NCBI GenBank assembly: GCA_049611805.1 | Contig: JBMZAX010000005.1 | Location: 1 to 64,000 of the forward strand | Reading direction: 5' to 3' | DNA from: UBA7378 sp049611805 | Lineage (GTDB): Bacteria > Pseudomonadota > Alphaproteobacteria > RS24 | Length of the DNA: 64,000 bases | Shown: positions 42,510 through 51,524 of the stretch, piece by piece | Layout: each line of letters starts with the position of its first letter | How positions within the stretch are numbered: the stretch's first letter is position 1 | Notes under the pieces: model-generated | The model's database searches: none | Told to the model about the DNA's origin: nothing | The model's input: only the letters and a program-made list of their open reading frames with translations | Translations under genes and position numbers: made by a program

Positions 42510-43649
42510 ATGTCGACTTTCATAAACCCGGCCCAAGCGCCCGCCATCGGGCTCAGCGAAGAACAAGCCCAGCTTATCGACATTGCCGCCGGCTTTTGTC
42601 GCGACAAATCGCCGGTCGATGCGGTGCGCGCATTGCTTGAAGAAGATACCGGCTTTAACCCCGACATCTGGCACGAAATTGCCGAGCTTGGCTGGCTGGG
42701 CATTGGCATTCCCGACACTTATGGCGGCATCGGGCTGGGGCTGGGCGAAATTGTGCCGATTGTCGAACAAATGGGGCGCCATTTGCTGACGACGCCTTAT
42801 GTCGGCACGGTGCTGGCCGCCCAAGCCGTATTGCGCGGGGGCACGGAAGCGCAAAAGAATGACCTTCTGCCGAAACTGGCTTCCGGCACGGCGGCGACGC
42901 TGGCCTTGTGCGAAGACCATGGCGACTGGAACCTTTCCAATATTACCTGCAAAGGCTCTGTTGCGGGCGATAGGGTGGAACTTTCCGGCACGAAATATCT
43001 GGTGTCGGATGTGCATGAGGCGGCTTATGTGATCGCAACCGTGGCCGTGGATGGCCAAGCAAACCTCGTGATTATTCCCGCAGATGCGTTGCCGCAAAAT
43101 GCGATACGGCGGGAAAAAATTATTGATGAAACCCGGCGCGCCTTTGCCATTGTGCTGGACGGCATAAGCCTGCCGGCCGATGCGCTGATGGATGCGCGTG
43201 CTGCGGCCGACACGCTGGCGCATATCGAACTGGCCGCCTCCTTGCTGGCGGCGGCCGAAATGTGCGGCGGCACCTATAGCGTTGTCGATTACACGCTCGA
43301 TTATCTGAAAACGCGCAAGCAATTCGGCAAGCTGATCGGCGGCTATCAATCGCTGAAACACACAATGGTCGACGCGCATATGGGCTATGAACGCGCGCGT
43401 GCGCATTTATATTCGGCGGCGTTTTTGGTCGGCCAGCAGGGCGAGGGCGAGATTGCCGTGCGCATGGCCAAGGCCGAGGCGGAAGAAGCTTTTGCCTTTG
43501 CCGCCGACCGCGCCATTCAGTTTCATGGCGGCTATGGCTTTACCTATGATTGCGACGCCCAGCTTTATCGCCGGCGCGCAATCTGGAATGCGGCACTTTA
43601 TGGCGATGCGCGCTATCACCGGCGCAAACTTGCCGATTTGATGTTTTAA
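42510..43649 (+). CDS. Acyl-CoA dehydrogenase (second subunit)
   Basis: A 379-residue acyl-CoA dehydrogenase, more divergent than its neighbour. The N-terminal WHEIAELGWLGIGIPDTYGG, central LSGTKYLVSDVHEA, and C-terminal KTRKQFGKLIGGYQSLKH and QFHGGYGFTYD motifs are clear. Same strand and close spacing suggest coexpression and possibly a heterocomplex with the preceding gene product. Confidence 0.91.
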   Translation: MSTFINPAQAPAIGLSEEQAQLIDIAAGFCRDKSPVDAVRALLEEDTGFNPDIWHEIAELGWLGIGIPDTYGGIGLGLGEIVPIVEQMGRHLLTTPYVGTVLAAQAVLRGGTEAQKNDLLPKLASGTAATLALCEDHGDWNLSNITCKGSVAGDRVELSGTKYLVSDVHEAAYVIATVAVDGQANLVIIPADALPQNAIRREKIIDETRRAFAIVLDGISLPADALMDARAAADTLAHIELAASLLAAAEMCGGTYSVVDYTLDYLKTRKQFGKLIGGYQSLKHTMVDAHMGYERARAHLYSAAFLVGQQGEGEIAVRMAKAEAEEAFAFAADRAIQFHGGYGFTYDCDAQLYRRRAIWNAALYGDARYHRRKLADLMF

Positions 43650-43665
43650 TATCCGCCGAAACGCA

Positions 43666-44856
43666 TCAGGCCGCCAGCGGCCCGTCAAAGTAAATCCCCA
43701 CCTTGCTGAGGCGCGCAATCAACGCCTGCCCCAGACCGGATGCGCTGGTAAGCACGCCGCCATAACCGGCCCCGCCCGGCAATTCATCGGCATTTTCGAC
43801 CAGACACAAAGCGCATTCACTCACCAGCTTCGAAGTCACCTTATAGCCGGGGTCGCCCCTGCCATGCATGGCGAAAACCGACTTCTCGCCGCTTTCGGTT
43901 TCGATGATGAATTTGCAATCAAACCAGCCATTGTCGCGTTCGGCTTCGGTTGGGCCCTGGCCCGGCTGTTTCAAGAGCGGGCGCACCAGCTTGCGCAGGG
44001 GCGTCATGACAACAAGCGCCATGGCACCGAGGCCGAGTGCGCTCCTCATGGCTTGGCCGCGCGATTTGTTGAAGGCAAATTCCTGATAGGTGAAATTGGG
44101 CCCGTAAGGTTCCTGGCGCTGGCTCAACAAAGCCGCCGAGCGGCGCACCACACGCGTGTTGGCACCGGCCATGACAAACGGCCCGCCCCAGCCGTTAATC
44201 TCCGGCTTTTTCGCAATTTCAAACGTGTCGCGGCTTTTGGCGTGCATCTCCTCATTATAGCTGTCCGGCGGGTTCAGCAGGAACGGATCGGTCAGCTCGT
44301 CTTTCAAATCGAGATCGCCCATCGAGAATATCGTCTCCAGCGTGCCGCCCGACGCGCCGCCTTTAAAGCTGTGAAAGGATTCGACCCGTTTGACCGGTGC
44401 ACCCAATTTGCGGATGCCGAAAAAACTGCCCAAATCAGACGGTATGGAGTCGAAACCGCAAGAGGGGATAATGCGCACGCCCTTGGCGGCGGCGTCCGCG
44501 TGGTGTTTTTCGATCATCTCCTTGACCCAAAAATTTTCGCCCGTGATGTCGACATAATGTGTCGAATTTTCAACACATGCCGCCACCAGCTTCGAGCCAT
44601 ATCTGTGAAACGGCCCGGCGGTCGACAAAATGACCTTGGCGCGCGCCGTCATCGCGCGAAGCGCGGCATCATCATCGCCATCGGCAATTATGATTTCGAC
44701 TTGCGGCGACAAACCCGCTTGTACGGTTTTCAGCTTGTCGCCATTGCGCCCGGCAATCGCCCATTTGATGGGCCGGCCGCTCGCATGAATATAATCCGCG
44801 CATAATTTGCCGGTAAAACCCGTCGCGCCGTAAACCACAATATCCAGATCTTTCAT
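43666..44856 (-). CDS. Saccharopine-dehydrogenase-like / trans-acting enoyl reductase family protein
   Basis: A 396-residue protein with an N-terminal Rossmann motif (IVVYGATGFTGKLCADYI) and HYVDITGENFWVKEMIEKHH, SCGFDSIPSDLG and FKGGASGGTLET, typical of the trans-acting enoyl reductase/saccharopine reductase-like family. Mycobacterial members reduce lipid intermediates, but the bacterial group at large is uncharacterised. ATG 44856 is preceded by GGGAG. It is convergent with the acyl-CoA dehydrogenases. Confidence 0.82.
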   Translation of the reverse strand: MKDLDIVVYGATGFTGKLCADYIHASGRPIKWAIAGRNGDKLKTVQAGLSPQVEIIIADGDDDAALRAMTARAKVILSTAGPFHRYGSKLVAACVENSTHYVDITGENFWVKEMIEKHHADAAAKGVRIIPSCGFDSIPSDLGSFFGIRKLGAPVKRVESFHSFKGGASGGTLETIFSMGDLDLKDELTDPFLLNPPDSYNEEMHAKSRDTFEIAKKPEINGWGGPFVMAGANTRVVRRSAALLSQRQEPYGPNFTYQEFAFNKSRGQAMRSALGLGAMALVVMTPLRKLVRPLLKQPGQGPTEAERDNGWFDCKFIIETESGEKSVFAMHGRGDPGYKVTSKLVSECALCLVENADELPGGAGYGGVLTSASGLGQALIARLSKVGIYFDGPLAA

Positions 44857-44984
44857 CGCAAACTCCCTTTGCATAACCGCTTGGGGGCACTATAGGCGGT
44901 TTTTTGTTTCGCGTCGCCCATGCGGTTGGGTGTCGCATAAATTTCACTTGCCCCGGGGCTTGCGTTTCGCCACGCTGAATTCCC

Positions 44985-45803
44985 ATGACCCGAACCGAAG
45001 CAGTAAGCCAAACCACCGGCAGTGCCGCGCGCGCCGTGGTGGTGTTCACCGATTTGGACGGCACATTAATGGACCATGACAGCTATGATGTCGCGCCCGC
45101 AAAACCGGCGCTCGACGCGCTGGCCGCGCGTTCAATTCCCGTTGTGCCGGTGACCAGCAAAACCCGTGCCGAGCTGGTGCCGCTGATGGCACGGCTCGGT
45201 TTGTCAGGTGCGGCGATTGCCGAAAACGGCGCGGTTGTCATGCGCGCTGACGGGTCGGTGGATGCCGCCGACACGCGCGAAAAAATTACCGCGGCACTTG
45301 CCGCACTGCCGAAAAATATTCGTGACGCCATGATGTGCTTTTGCGACATGGAGGTTGAGCAAATCGCGGCGGCAACCGGATTGGCCCATGACGATGCCGC
45401 GCGCGCCGCGGCGCGCGAGGCCAGCGAGCCGTTTATGTGGCGCGCCGATGCGACGTCTGCCTCGGCCCTCACGCAGATGTTGGGTGCGGCGTTGGAAAAA
45501 TACGGGCTTTGCGTGACACGGGGCGGGCGTTTTTTTCACATTGTGCCGCCGCGCGACAAGGCCGCCGCCATCAGCGCTTTGGTGTCGGCGCACAGCCCGC
45601 GCCCGCAAAGCTGGGTGCTGGGGGACGGGCCAAACGATGTTTCCATGTTGCTGGCCGCCGACAGGGGCGCGTTGATTGCCAATGCCCATGTCGACACGGC
45701 GCGGCTTTTGCCGGACGGTCATGATTTGTATATGTCGCGCGCACCGGGGCCCGCCGGTTGGCACGAGGCGATTACCGCTTTTCTAACGGCTGAATTCGGA
45801 TAG
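44985..45803 (+). CDS. HAD phosphatase, mannosyl/glucosyl-3-phosphoglycerate phosphatase type
   Basis: A 272-residue HAD-IIB phosphatase. The nucleophile motif is DLDGT (Asp23, Asp25), with VPVTSKTRAEL (motif II), a PRDKAAAI lysine region and GDGPNDVSML (motif IV). The GLSGAAIAENGAVV stretch is typical of the MpgP group. Followed after 39 bases by a glucosyl-3-phosphoglycerate synthase gene, so the likely reaction is glucosyl-3-phosphoglycerate to glucosylglycerate. Confidence 0.85.
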   Translation: MTRTEAVSQTTGSAARAVVVFTDLDGTLMDHDSYDVAPAKPALDALAARSIPVVPVTSKTRAELVPLMARLGLSGAAIAENGAVVMRADGSVDAADTREKITAALAALPKNIRDAMMCFCDMEVEQIAAATGLAHDDAARAAAREASEPFMWRADATSASALTQMLGAALEKYGLCVTRGGRFFHIVPPRDKAAAISALVSAHSPRPQSWVLGDGPNDVSMLLAADRGALIANAHVDTARLLPDGHDLYMSRAPGPAGWHEAITAFLTAEFG

Positions 45804-45842
45804 ACTTTCAGCTAATTTGTAGCGCTGTTTGAGAGGATGCCA

Positions 45843-47060
45843 ATGTCGGATTTTTTCCAGAATGGTAACGTATCGACCCTGCATAATCTGACCCGTCGGT
45901 CGGTGGAAGACATGGAGGCCGAGCTTGTCAATTTTTCCGCCAATCGGCCCATCGGGCTTGTTTTGCCGTCTTTATATTCGGAGCTGGAAGCGCCGGCGCT
46001 CGAAAATATTGTTTCCGAACTTACCAAAGTGCCTTATCTGAGCCGCATCGTCATCGGGCTGGACAGGGCCGACGCCGACCAGTTTGCCCATGCCAAGGAA
46101 TATTTTTCGCGCCTGCCGCAAGACCATGTTGTCATCTGGCATGACGGCCCGCGCATGCAGGCCCTTGACGAAGAACTGGCCGAACTGAGCCTCGCGCCGC
46201 CCGAACTCGGCAAGGGACGCAATGTCTGGTACTGCTTCGGCTATATGCTGGCGGCGCGCGATGTGTTTGCCATCGGCCTGCATGATTGCGATATCGTCAC
46301 CTATGACCGGTCATTGCTGGCCCGCCTCATGTATCCGGTGGTGAACCCGGTTTTTCCTTATGTGTTCGCCAAGGGATATTATCCGCGCATTGACGGCGAG
46401 AAACTGGGCGGTCGCGTCACCCGCCTGCTCATCACGCCGTTGCTGGCGGCATTGCGCAAAGTTTGCGGCGATAACAGCTATTTGCGCTTTCTCGACAGTT
46501 TCCGCTATCCGCTGGCCGGCGAATTTGCCATGCGCAGCCATGTTGTCGCCGATATTCGCATTCCCTCCGACTGGGGGCTGGAAATCGGCGTTTTGTCGGA
46601 AGTGCGCCGCAATTATTCAAACCGGGTCATCGCGCAGGTCGACATTGCCGATAATTACGACCACAAGCATCAAACCGTGTCGGCAGATGATGCCAGTCGC
46701 GGGCTGTCGCGCATGAGTGTCGATATTTCAAAAGCGATATTCCGCAAGCTGGCGACCGATGGCGAGATATTTTCCGCCGAGAAATTCCGCACCGTGAAAG
46801 CGACCTATTTCCGCGAAGCGCTCGACCGCATTGACAGCTATTACAATGACGCGCTGATGAACGGGCTGACGCTCGACCGCCACGCCGAGGAAGCAACCGT
46901 CGAGCTGTTTGCCAAAAACATTATGGTGGCCGGAGAAACCTATCTGACCAATCCGATGGAAACGCCGTTTCTGCCGAGCTGGAACCGCGTCAATGCCGCC
47001 TCGCCCGATTTTCTGGCGCGTTATGCCGAAGCGGTGCGCCTCGATAATGCGTCCGATTAA
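45843..47060 (+). CDS. Glucosyl-3-phosphoglycerate synthase (GT81-like)
   Basis: A 405-residue retaining glycosyltransferase. The N-terminal GLVLPSLYSELEAPAL and VIGLDRA, and the DxD-like motif HDCD (Asp148, Asp150) fit GpgS-type enzymes that join NDP-glucose to 3-phosphoglycerate. The acidic, PG-binding loops and C-terminal helical part (REALDRIDSYYNDALMNG) are present. The second ATG (45843) has GAGAGG at the right distance; the one at 45837 is too close. It is the synthetic step of the compatible solute glucosylglycerate. Confidence 0.86.
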   Translation: MSDFFQNGNVSTLHNLTRRSVEDMEAELVNFSANRPIGLVLPSLYSELEAPALENIVSELTKVPYLSRIVIGLDRADADQFAHAKEYFSRLPQDHVVIWHDGPRMQALDEELAELSLAPPELGKGRNVWYCFGYMLAARDVFAIGLHDCDIVTYDRSLLARLMYPVVNPVFPYVFAKGYYPRIDGEKLGGRVTRLLITPLLAALRKVCGDNSYLRFLDSFRYPLAGEFAMRSHVVADIRIPSDWGLEIGVLSEVRRNYSNRVIAQVDIADNYDHKHQTVSADDASRGLSRMSVDISKAIFRKLATDGEIFSAEKFRTVKATYFREALDRIDSYYNDALMNGLTLDRHAEEATVELFAKNIMVAGETYLTNPMETPFLPSWNRVNAASPDFLARYAEAVRLDNASD

Positions 47061-47069
47061 AGCGCTTGT

Positions 47070-48800
47070 TCAGTTTTCCTCATTGGAAATCCAAACCGTC
47101 TGATAGGGCACAAGTTCCAATTCTTCATCTTCCGGATTGACGGTCACGCCGCTTAACAAATCAACCCATTTGGCATCGGCAAACAGGTTCATGTCGCGCA
47201 AGCTCAGGCGTTTGTTTTCGCGGGTAATATTCGTGACCACAAAAAGCGACTGGCGCCGGTCAAGGCTCTGGCGCCAAAAGCCGAACATGCCGGGCCTGAT
47301 ATGCAGCGTGAATTGCGTGGCATCGGGGTGAAAGGCTTTCTGGCGCGTTCGAATGGCAAGGCGGCGACGCAATTCGAAAAACACCTGCGCCATGGGCGTG
47401 TCGCCTGCGGCCAGTTCTTCGTCAATATGCCCGGCGTGCCATTGCGTGCGGTTGAGCGACCTGTTTTGTCCGGTCTTGGCCGCGCGTGCCTCATCATTTT
47501 CGGCGGCCAGAAAACTTTGCACATAAAACGCCGGGATACCCTCCAATGACATCATGATTGTCTGCGAGGCGATGAAGCGGTCTATCTGATGCGCGTCCGG
47601 CCCGTCCACCGAACCCTTAAGGGCGGAAAATAATGTGGTGTTAATTTCATAAGGCACGGTGCGTTCGCCAAAGCTCCGCATGGTCAAACGACCGCCAAAA
47701 TCCTGCACGGTTTCGGTCATTCGGGTAATTTCTTCGGGCGGCAATAGGCCCTCCACGGGCCGCAGGCCGATGCCGTCATGACTGGCCGAAAAATTAAGCA
47801 CGGTGCAACCGTCGGGCGTGGGCGAGGTGCTCATCATCCAGCGGCGCAAATAGGTGGAGCGTCCCGTCAACAGCGCATGAACCAGAAGCGGCGGCAGGCT
47901 GAAATTGTAAATCACATGCGCTTCATTGCCATTGCCGAAATATTCGAGGTTTTCATGCGCCGGCACATTGGTCTCGGTGATGAGCCAGACATTGTCTTCC
48001 AAATGGTCGACCAGCGTGCGCATCAGCTTGATAATCTCATGCGTCTCATCGAGATGAAGACAGGTCGAGCCGGGCCGTTTCCACAAAAACCCAACCGCAT
48101 CCAGCCGGAACACGCGCACGCCCTTGTCTATGTAAAGACGCAGCAAACGCACAAACTCGCATAAGAGATCGGGATTGGAAAAATCAAGATCGACCTGATC
48201 CGGCCCGAAGGTGCACCAGACGAGCTTTTCGCCCGCCGCCGTCTCATGGGCATATAATAAAGGCGAGGGGCGCGGGCGGATAACCGCGCTGACATCATCA
48301 TCGGCCGTGGCGGTTTTTATGAAATTGCAGCCCGGCGCTTCGCCTTTCAAAAACTGGTGAAACCACGGATGGTCGGCAGAGGCGTGATTGATGACGACAT
48401 CCGACATGAGGCGGAAATTTTCCCCGATCCGGCAAATATCGTCCCAGTCGCCCAAATCCGGGCGCACATTTTCATAGTCGCTCACCGCAAAGCCGTCATC
48501 GGATGTGAAGGGGAAAAACGGGAGAATATGCACGCCGTTAACGACCCCGTTCAAATGGCCTTGCAGGAAATCCAGCGTATTGAGCAGGGGGTGGCGTGTG
48601 TCGGACAAAATTGTATCGCCATAAGTGATCAGGAAACTGTCGGCCTCGGACCATGGCAGTTCCGGCTTGTCGGCATTGAAATCGGTGACCTGCGTGTCGG
48701 GGGCGAGCCCGAAAGCCGCGCAGATTTTCTCACTCAGCGCATGCGCGTCTTCCGCCGGATAAATCAGCTCAATATGATGGGATATGGTTTCACGCAGCAC
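47070..48800 (-). CDS. GH13 subfamily 18 phosphorylase (sucrose/glucosylglycerate phosphorylase type)
   Basis: A 576-residue alpha-amylase-fold enzyme. Catalytic residues are seen in VRVFRLDAVGFLW (nucleophile Asp), WLITETNVPAHENL (acid/base Glu) and FSASHDGIGLRP (transition-state Asp). The N-terminal LITYGDTILSD and HILPFFPFTSDDGFAVSDY match sucrose-phosphorylase-like GH13_18 proteins. Next to GpgS, the phosphatase and glycerate kinase, the best substrate is glucosylglycerate, giving glucose-1-phosphate and glycerate. It starts at GTG 48800. Confidence 0.85.
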   Translation of the reverse strand: MLRETISHHIELIYPAEDAHALSEKICAAFGLAPDTQVTDFNADKPELPWSEADSFLITYGDTILSDTRHPLLNTLDFLQGHLNGVVNGVHILPFFPFTSDDGFAVSDYENVRPDLGDWDDICRIGENFRLMSDVVINHASADHPWFHQFLKGEAPGCNFIKTATADDDVSAVIRPRPSPLLYAHETAAGEKLVWCTFGPDQVDLDFSNPDLLCEFVRLLRLYIDKGVRVFRLDAVGFLWKRPGSTCLHLDETHEIIKLMRTLVDHLEDNVWLITETNVPAHENLEYFGNGNEAHVIYNFSLPPLLVHALLTGRSTYLRRWMMSTSPTPDGCTVLNFSASHDGIGLRPVEGLLPPEEITRMTETVQDFGGRLTMRSFGERTVPYEINTTLFSALKGSVDGPDAHQIDRFIASQTIMMSLEGIPAFYVQSFLAAENDEARAAKTGQNRSLNRTQWHAGHIDEELAAGDTPMAQVFFELRRRLAIRTRQKAFHPDATQFTLHIRPGMFGFWRQSLDRRQSLFVVTNITRENKRLSLRDMNLFADAKWVDLLSGVTVNPEDEELELVPYQTVWISNEEN

Positions 48801-48818
48801 GGGCCGGACACTTTCAAA

Positions 48819-49631
48819 TCAGGAATTATTCATAGCCTTTAGCGGAAAATATTCATAGTCGGCATTGCGCCCGAACACAAAATCGGCACGCACGCCCAAA
48901 TCGTCCCAAATGCCCAATGTCCAGCTTTCATAATGCGCGCAGAAGGCGGCAACTTCGCTTCGGTCGGCAAATTGCCAGACACCGCTTTCGCGCGCATTGC
49001 CCTGTTCTTGGTGCCAGCGGCTGTCGATCACGGCCTCGAAATCTTTCTGGCGCAACAATAATGTGGCTTGGGCCATATCCCATATTGGCTGATAGGCGCG
49101 CGCGCTGGCTTGCGACCATTGTTTCCAGACCGATTGCGGGTCATGGGTTTCTTCCCAGTTATTTTGCGGGGCCGGCTCGATGCAGGCCGCGCGGCCGCCC
49201 ACGCACCAGCCTTCCAGCAATATGAAATCCGGGCTGCTCGTCACCGGCGCGCCCGGCGTTTCAGGCAGCGTGTCGTCATGGCTTTTGCTGAAGCGTGGCA
49301 GATGCACCGGCTTGTCCGGCGCAGCTTGCGCCAAGCCGGTCAAAACCTGCGCCAGAAGCTCGACATTATGCGTGCCGGGCACACCGCGCGTGGCACAAAG
49401 CGGATGCACGGTTTGCGCAAGATGCAAGCGCGCCGCTTTCGACAGATAGAAATCATCGAGTGACAAGGTCAGTGCGGTTTTGCCCTTGGCCGCCAGCGCG
49501 CGCACCAGTGCCGCGCACAAGGTGGATTTGCCGGCGCCTTGGCCGCCCGAAATACCGAAAATAAAAGGTGGCGATGTGTCGTGTAAAATCAGAAAGCGAC
49601 ACAGATCATCGACCAGATCGTCAAGTTTCAT
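48819..49631 (-). CDS. D-glycerate 3-kinase (GLYK/uridine-kinase-like P-loop)
   Basis: A 270-residue kinase. The Walker A loop is GGQGAGKST (residues 29-37), followed by LSLDDFYLSKAAR, LARFS-like LPRFSKSHDD and LLEGWCVGGRA. This is the plant/bacterial glycerate 3-kinase pattern, phosphorylating D-glycerate to 3-phosphoglycerate. It lies 18 bases upstream of the GH13 phosphorylase on the same strand, so glycerate released by that enzyme can be returned to glycolysis. ATG 49631 is preferred over TTG 49640. Confidence 0.87.
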   Translation of the reverse strand: MKLDDLVDDLCRFLILHDTSPPFIFGISGGQGAGKSTLCAALVRALAAKGKTALTLSLDDFYLSKAARLHLAQTVHPLCATRGVPGTHNVELLAQVLTGLAQAAPDKPVHLPRFSKSHDDTLPETPGAPVTSSPDFILLEGWCVGGRAACIEPAPQNNWEETHDPQSVWKQWSQASARAYQPIWDMAQATLLLRQKDFEAVIDSRWHQEQGNARESGVWQFADRSEVAAFCAHYESWTLGIWDDLGVRADFVFGRNADYEYFPLKAMNNS

Positions 49632-49702
49632 GTTTCTCAAATTAAAACGGAAATAGCGCAGCGGTAAAGGAAAAGCTCGGCCTCACAGCCCGTCAAAGCC
49701 CA

Positions 49703-50386
49703 TTATTCGTCAAAGCCTATAAAGCGGGCGGCCTCGGCGACGGATTTTCTCTCCGAGACGACGGCATTGGCCGGAAACGCATCATCCGGCCAGCCCATGG
49801 CAACGGCTTTCATAATCACCTGATCATCGGCAATGCCGGCATTTTCGCGCACAACGGGTGATTGCATAATGCCTTGGCTGTTGATGACGGCACCCAGCCC
49901 ACGCGACCATGCGGCATTGACCAGTGCCGTGGTGACGGCACCGCAATCAAAGGCGGTGTCGTCGCTATCGGCCAGTTCGCGGTCATAGGTAATGATGACG
50001 CAGACCGGCGCATCAAATTGGCGAAAACCGCGCAACACCCAATCTTGGCGCGCCTCGGTGTCTTCGCGCGCAATGCCCATGGCGGCGAAAAGCTGCTTGG
50101 CGACCCCTACCTGGCGTTCGCGATGCTGGCCTTCAAATGCCTTGCCGATGCGAAATTCGCGCGAATGCGGCACGCCGGCAAGATTGCGCTCGGTATTGCC
50201 GGCGCGAATCTTATCCAATTGCGCGCCGGTGAGAACGGTGAAATTCCACGGTTGGGTGTTCATGGAAGAGGGCGCGCGCATGGCCAGTGTCAGAATCTCT
50301 TCGATTAGCTCTTTCGGCACCGGCTTTTGCTGATAGCCCCTGATCGATCGGCGACCCAAAACAACATCATCATATCCCATGCTCAT
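49703..50386 (-). CDS. Nitroreductase family protein
   Basis: A 227-residue FMN-dependent oxidoreductase. The FMN-binding N-terminus (RRSIRGYQQKPVPKELIEEIL, RAPSSMNTQPW) and the C-terminal helix (VSERKSVAEAARFIGFDE) are those of the nitroreductase family. The substrate is unknown. AGGAG lies 9 bases before the ATG. It is divergent from the SDR-P450 operon across a 287-base AT-rich region. Confidence 0.87.
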   Translation of the reverse strand: MSMGYDDVVLGRRSIRGYQQKPVPKELIEEILTLAMRAPSSMNTQPWNFTVLTGAQLDKIRAGNTERNLAGVPHSREFRIGKAFEGQHRERQVGVAKQLFAAMGIAREDTEARQDWVLRGFRQFDAPVCVIITYDRELADSDDTAFDCGAVTTALVNAAWSRGLGAVINSQGIMQSPVVRENAGIADDQVIMKAVAMGWPDDAFPANAVVSERKSVAEAARFIGFDE

Positions 50387-50673
50387 GGCTGATTGCTCCT
50401 GTGCTTATTCTGCTTCTTTTTAGGCTCTGTCGGTGCAAATCGCCAGCACGAAAACAAGTATGAAAACGAGAGTGGAAACGGGAGTGGAAACGGGTGCGCA
50501 TAACAATTCCCCTTCGCGGTTGAAAAGAAAGAGTTTCAATAGGGGAAGATTCTTTCACAAAATAATGTCAGAAATAAATAATGTAATATTGATATATTCG
50601 GATTTGTTAATTAACATATTCACGTTCTGCGGAGTTCCAAACACGCGGAAACCGCGAAAAGGAGGGGTTTCGA
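50387..50673. promoter_or_regulatory. AT-rich divergent control region ahead of the SDR-P450-BVMO operon
   Basis: No gene is seen. The segment holds two exact copies of GAGTGGAAACGG (50472-50495), a 12-bp palindrome TGTTAATTAACA (50605-50616) and an AATAT-TGAT-ATATT inverted repeat (50585-50598), both upstream of the SDR. The 3' part is far more AT-rich than its surroundings. An AAAGGAGG ribosome-binding site precedes the SDR start. Confidence 0.6.
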
Positions 50674-51495
50674 ATGAGTTTTGATTATAAAAGCGCCCAT
50701 TCACTGGAGGGCAAAAAGGTCATAGTCACCGGGGCAGGCGGCAATCTTGGTGCCGAAATTTGTCGCGGGTTGACCGCCATGGGCGCCGCTGTTTTGGCAA
50801 CCGATATCGCCGTCGAAAAAGGCGAGGCCATTGTTGAAGAACTGACCGCTGCCGGCGCGACCGCTCATTTCCTGAAACATGACGTTACAGATGAAGCGCA
50901 ATGGGAAGCCGCGGTCGCCACCGCGGTTGAAAAATTGGGTGGCCTGAACGGGGTCATTAACAATGCCGCCATCGTGCCGATGAACTATCTGGCCGAGCTT
51001 GAGGTTGAGGAATATAACCGCGTTTTGAACGTCAATGTGACCGGCTCCATGCTTGGGTGCAAACACGGCTTCCGCGCCATGCAGCCCGGTGGGTCTGCCG
51101 GTGAGGGCGGCTCGATCATCAATATGTCTTCCGTTATGGGTCTGGCCGGCACGATTGCTCTGGCCTCCTACAACACTTCCAAAGGTGCCGTCCGCCTGCT
51201 GACCAAATCGGTCGCGGCCGAATGCGCCATGCTGAAAACCGGTATCCGTTGCAATTCAATTCATCCGGGCATTGTCGAAAGCGAAATGGGCTCCTTGTTC
51301 CATGAGCAGCTCGTCGGCCTCGGCGTTGTTCCGGATATGGAAACTTCAGAAGCCGGCTTTCTGGCCGGTGTTCCAATGGGTGAAGCGGCCAGCGTGAGCG
51401 ATATTGCCAGTGGCGCGATTTACCTGATTTCAGATGCAAGCCGCTATGTCACCGGTACCGAACTGATTATCGATGGCGGCTTTTACGCGACTTAA
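50674..51495 (+). CDS. Short-chain dehydrogenase, probable alcohol/hydroxy dehydrogenase of the P450-BVMO operon
   Basis: A 273-residue classical SDR. Cofactor motif TGAGGNLG, an NNAA variant of NNAG, the catalytic serine in NMSSVMGLAG and YNTSK are present, with a C-terminal GTELIIDGGF. It resembles cyclohexanol/hydroxysteroid dehydrogenases. Being first in an operon with a P450 and a Baeyer-Villiger-type enzyme, it likely oxidises a secondary alcohol made by the P450 to the ketone used by the monooxygenase. Substrate identity is inferred. Confidence 0.9.
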   Translation: MSFDYKSAHSLEGKKVIVTGAGGNLGAEICRGLTAMGAAVLATDIAVEKGEAIVEELTAAGATAHFLKHDVTDEAQWEAAVATAVEKLGGLNGVINNAAIVPMNYLAELEVEEYNRVLNVNVTGSMLGCKHGFRAMQPGGSAGEGGSIINMSSVMGLAGTIALASYNTSKGAVRLLTKSVAAECAMLKTGIRCNSIHPGIVESEMGSLFHEQLVGLGVVPDMETSEAGFLAGVPMGEAASVSDIASGAIYLISDASRYVTGTELIIDGGFYAT

Positions 51496-51524
51496 AAACG
51501 CACAGATTAAAGGGGAGAAATGAA

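Noticed and set aside
50472..50495. GAGTGGAAACGG repeats as an operator pair
   Set aside because: Only two copies that lie nearer the nitroreductase gene; slippage repeat is as likely.
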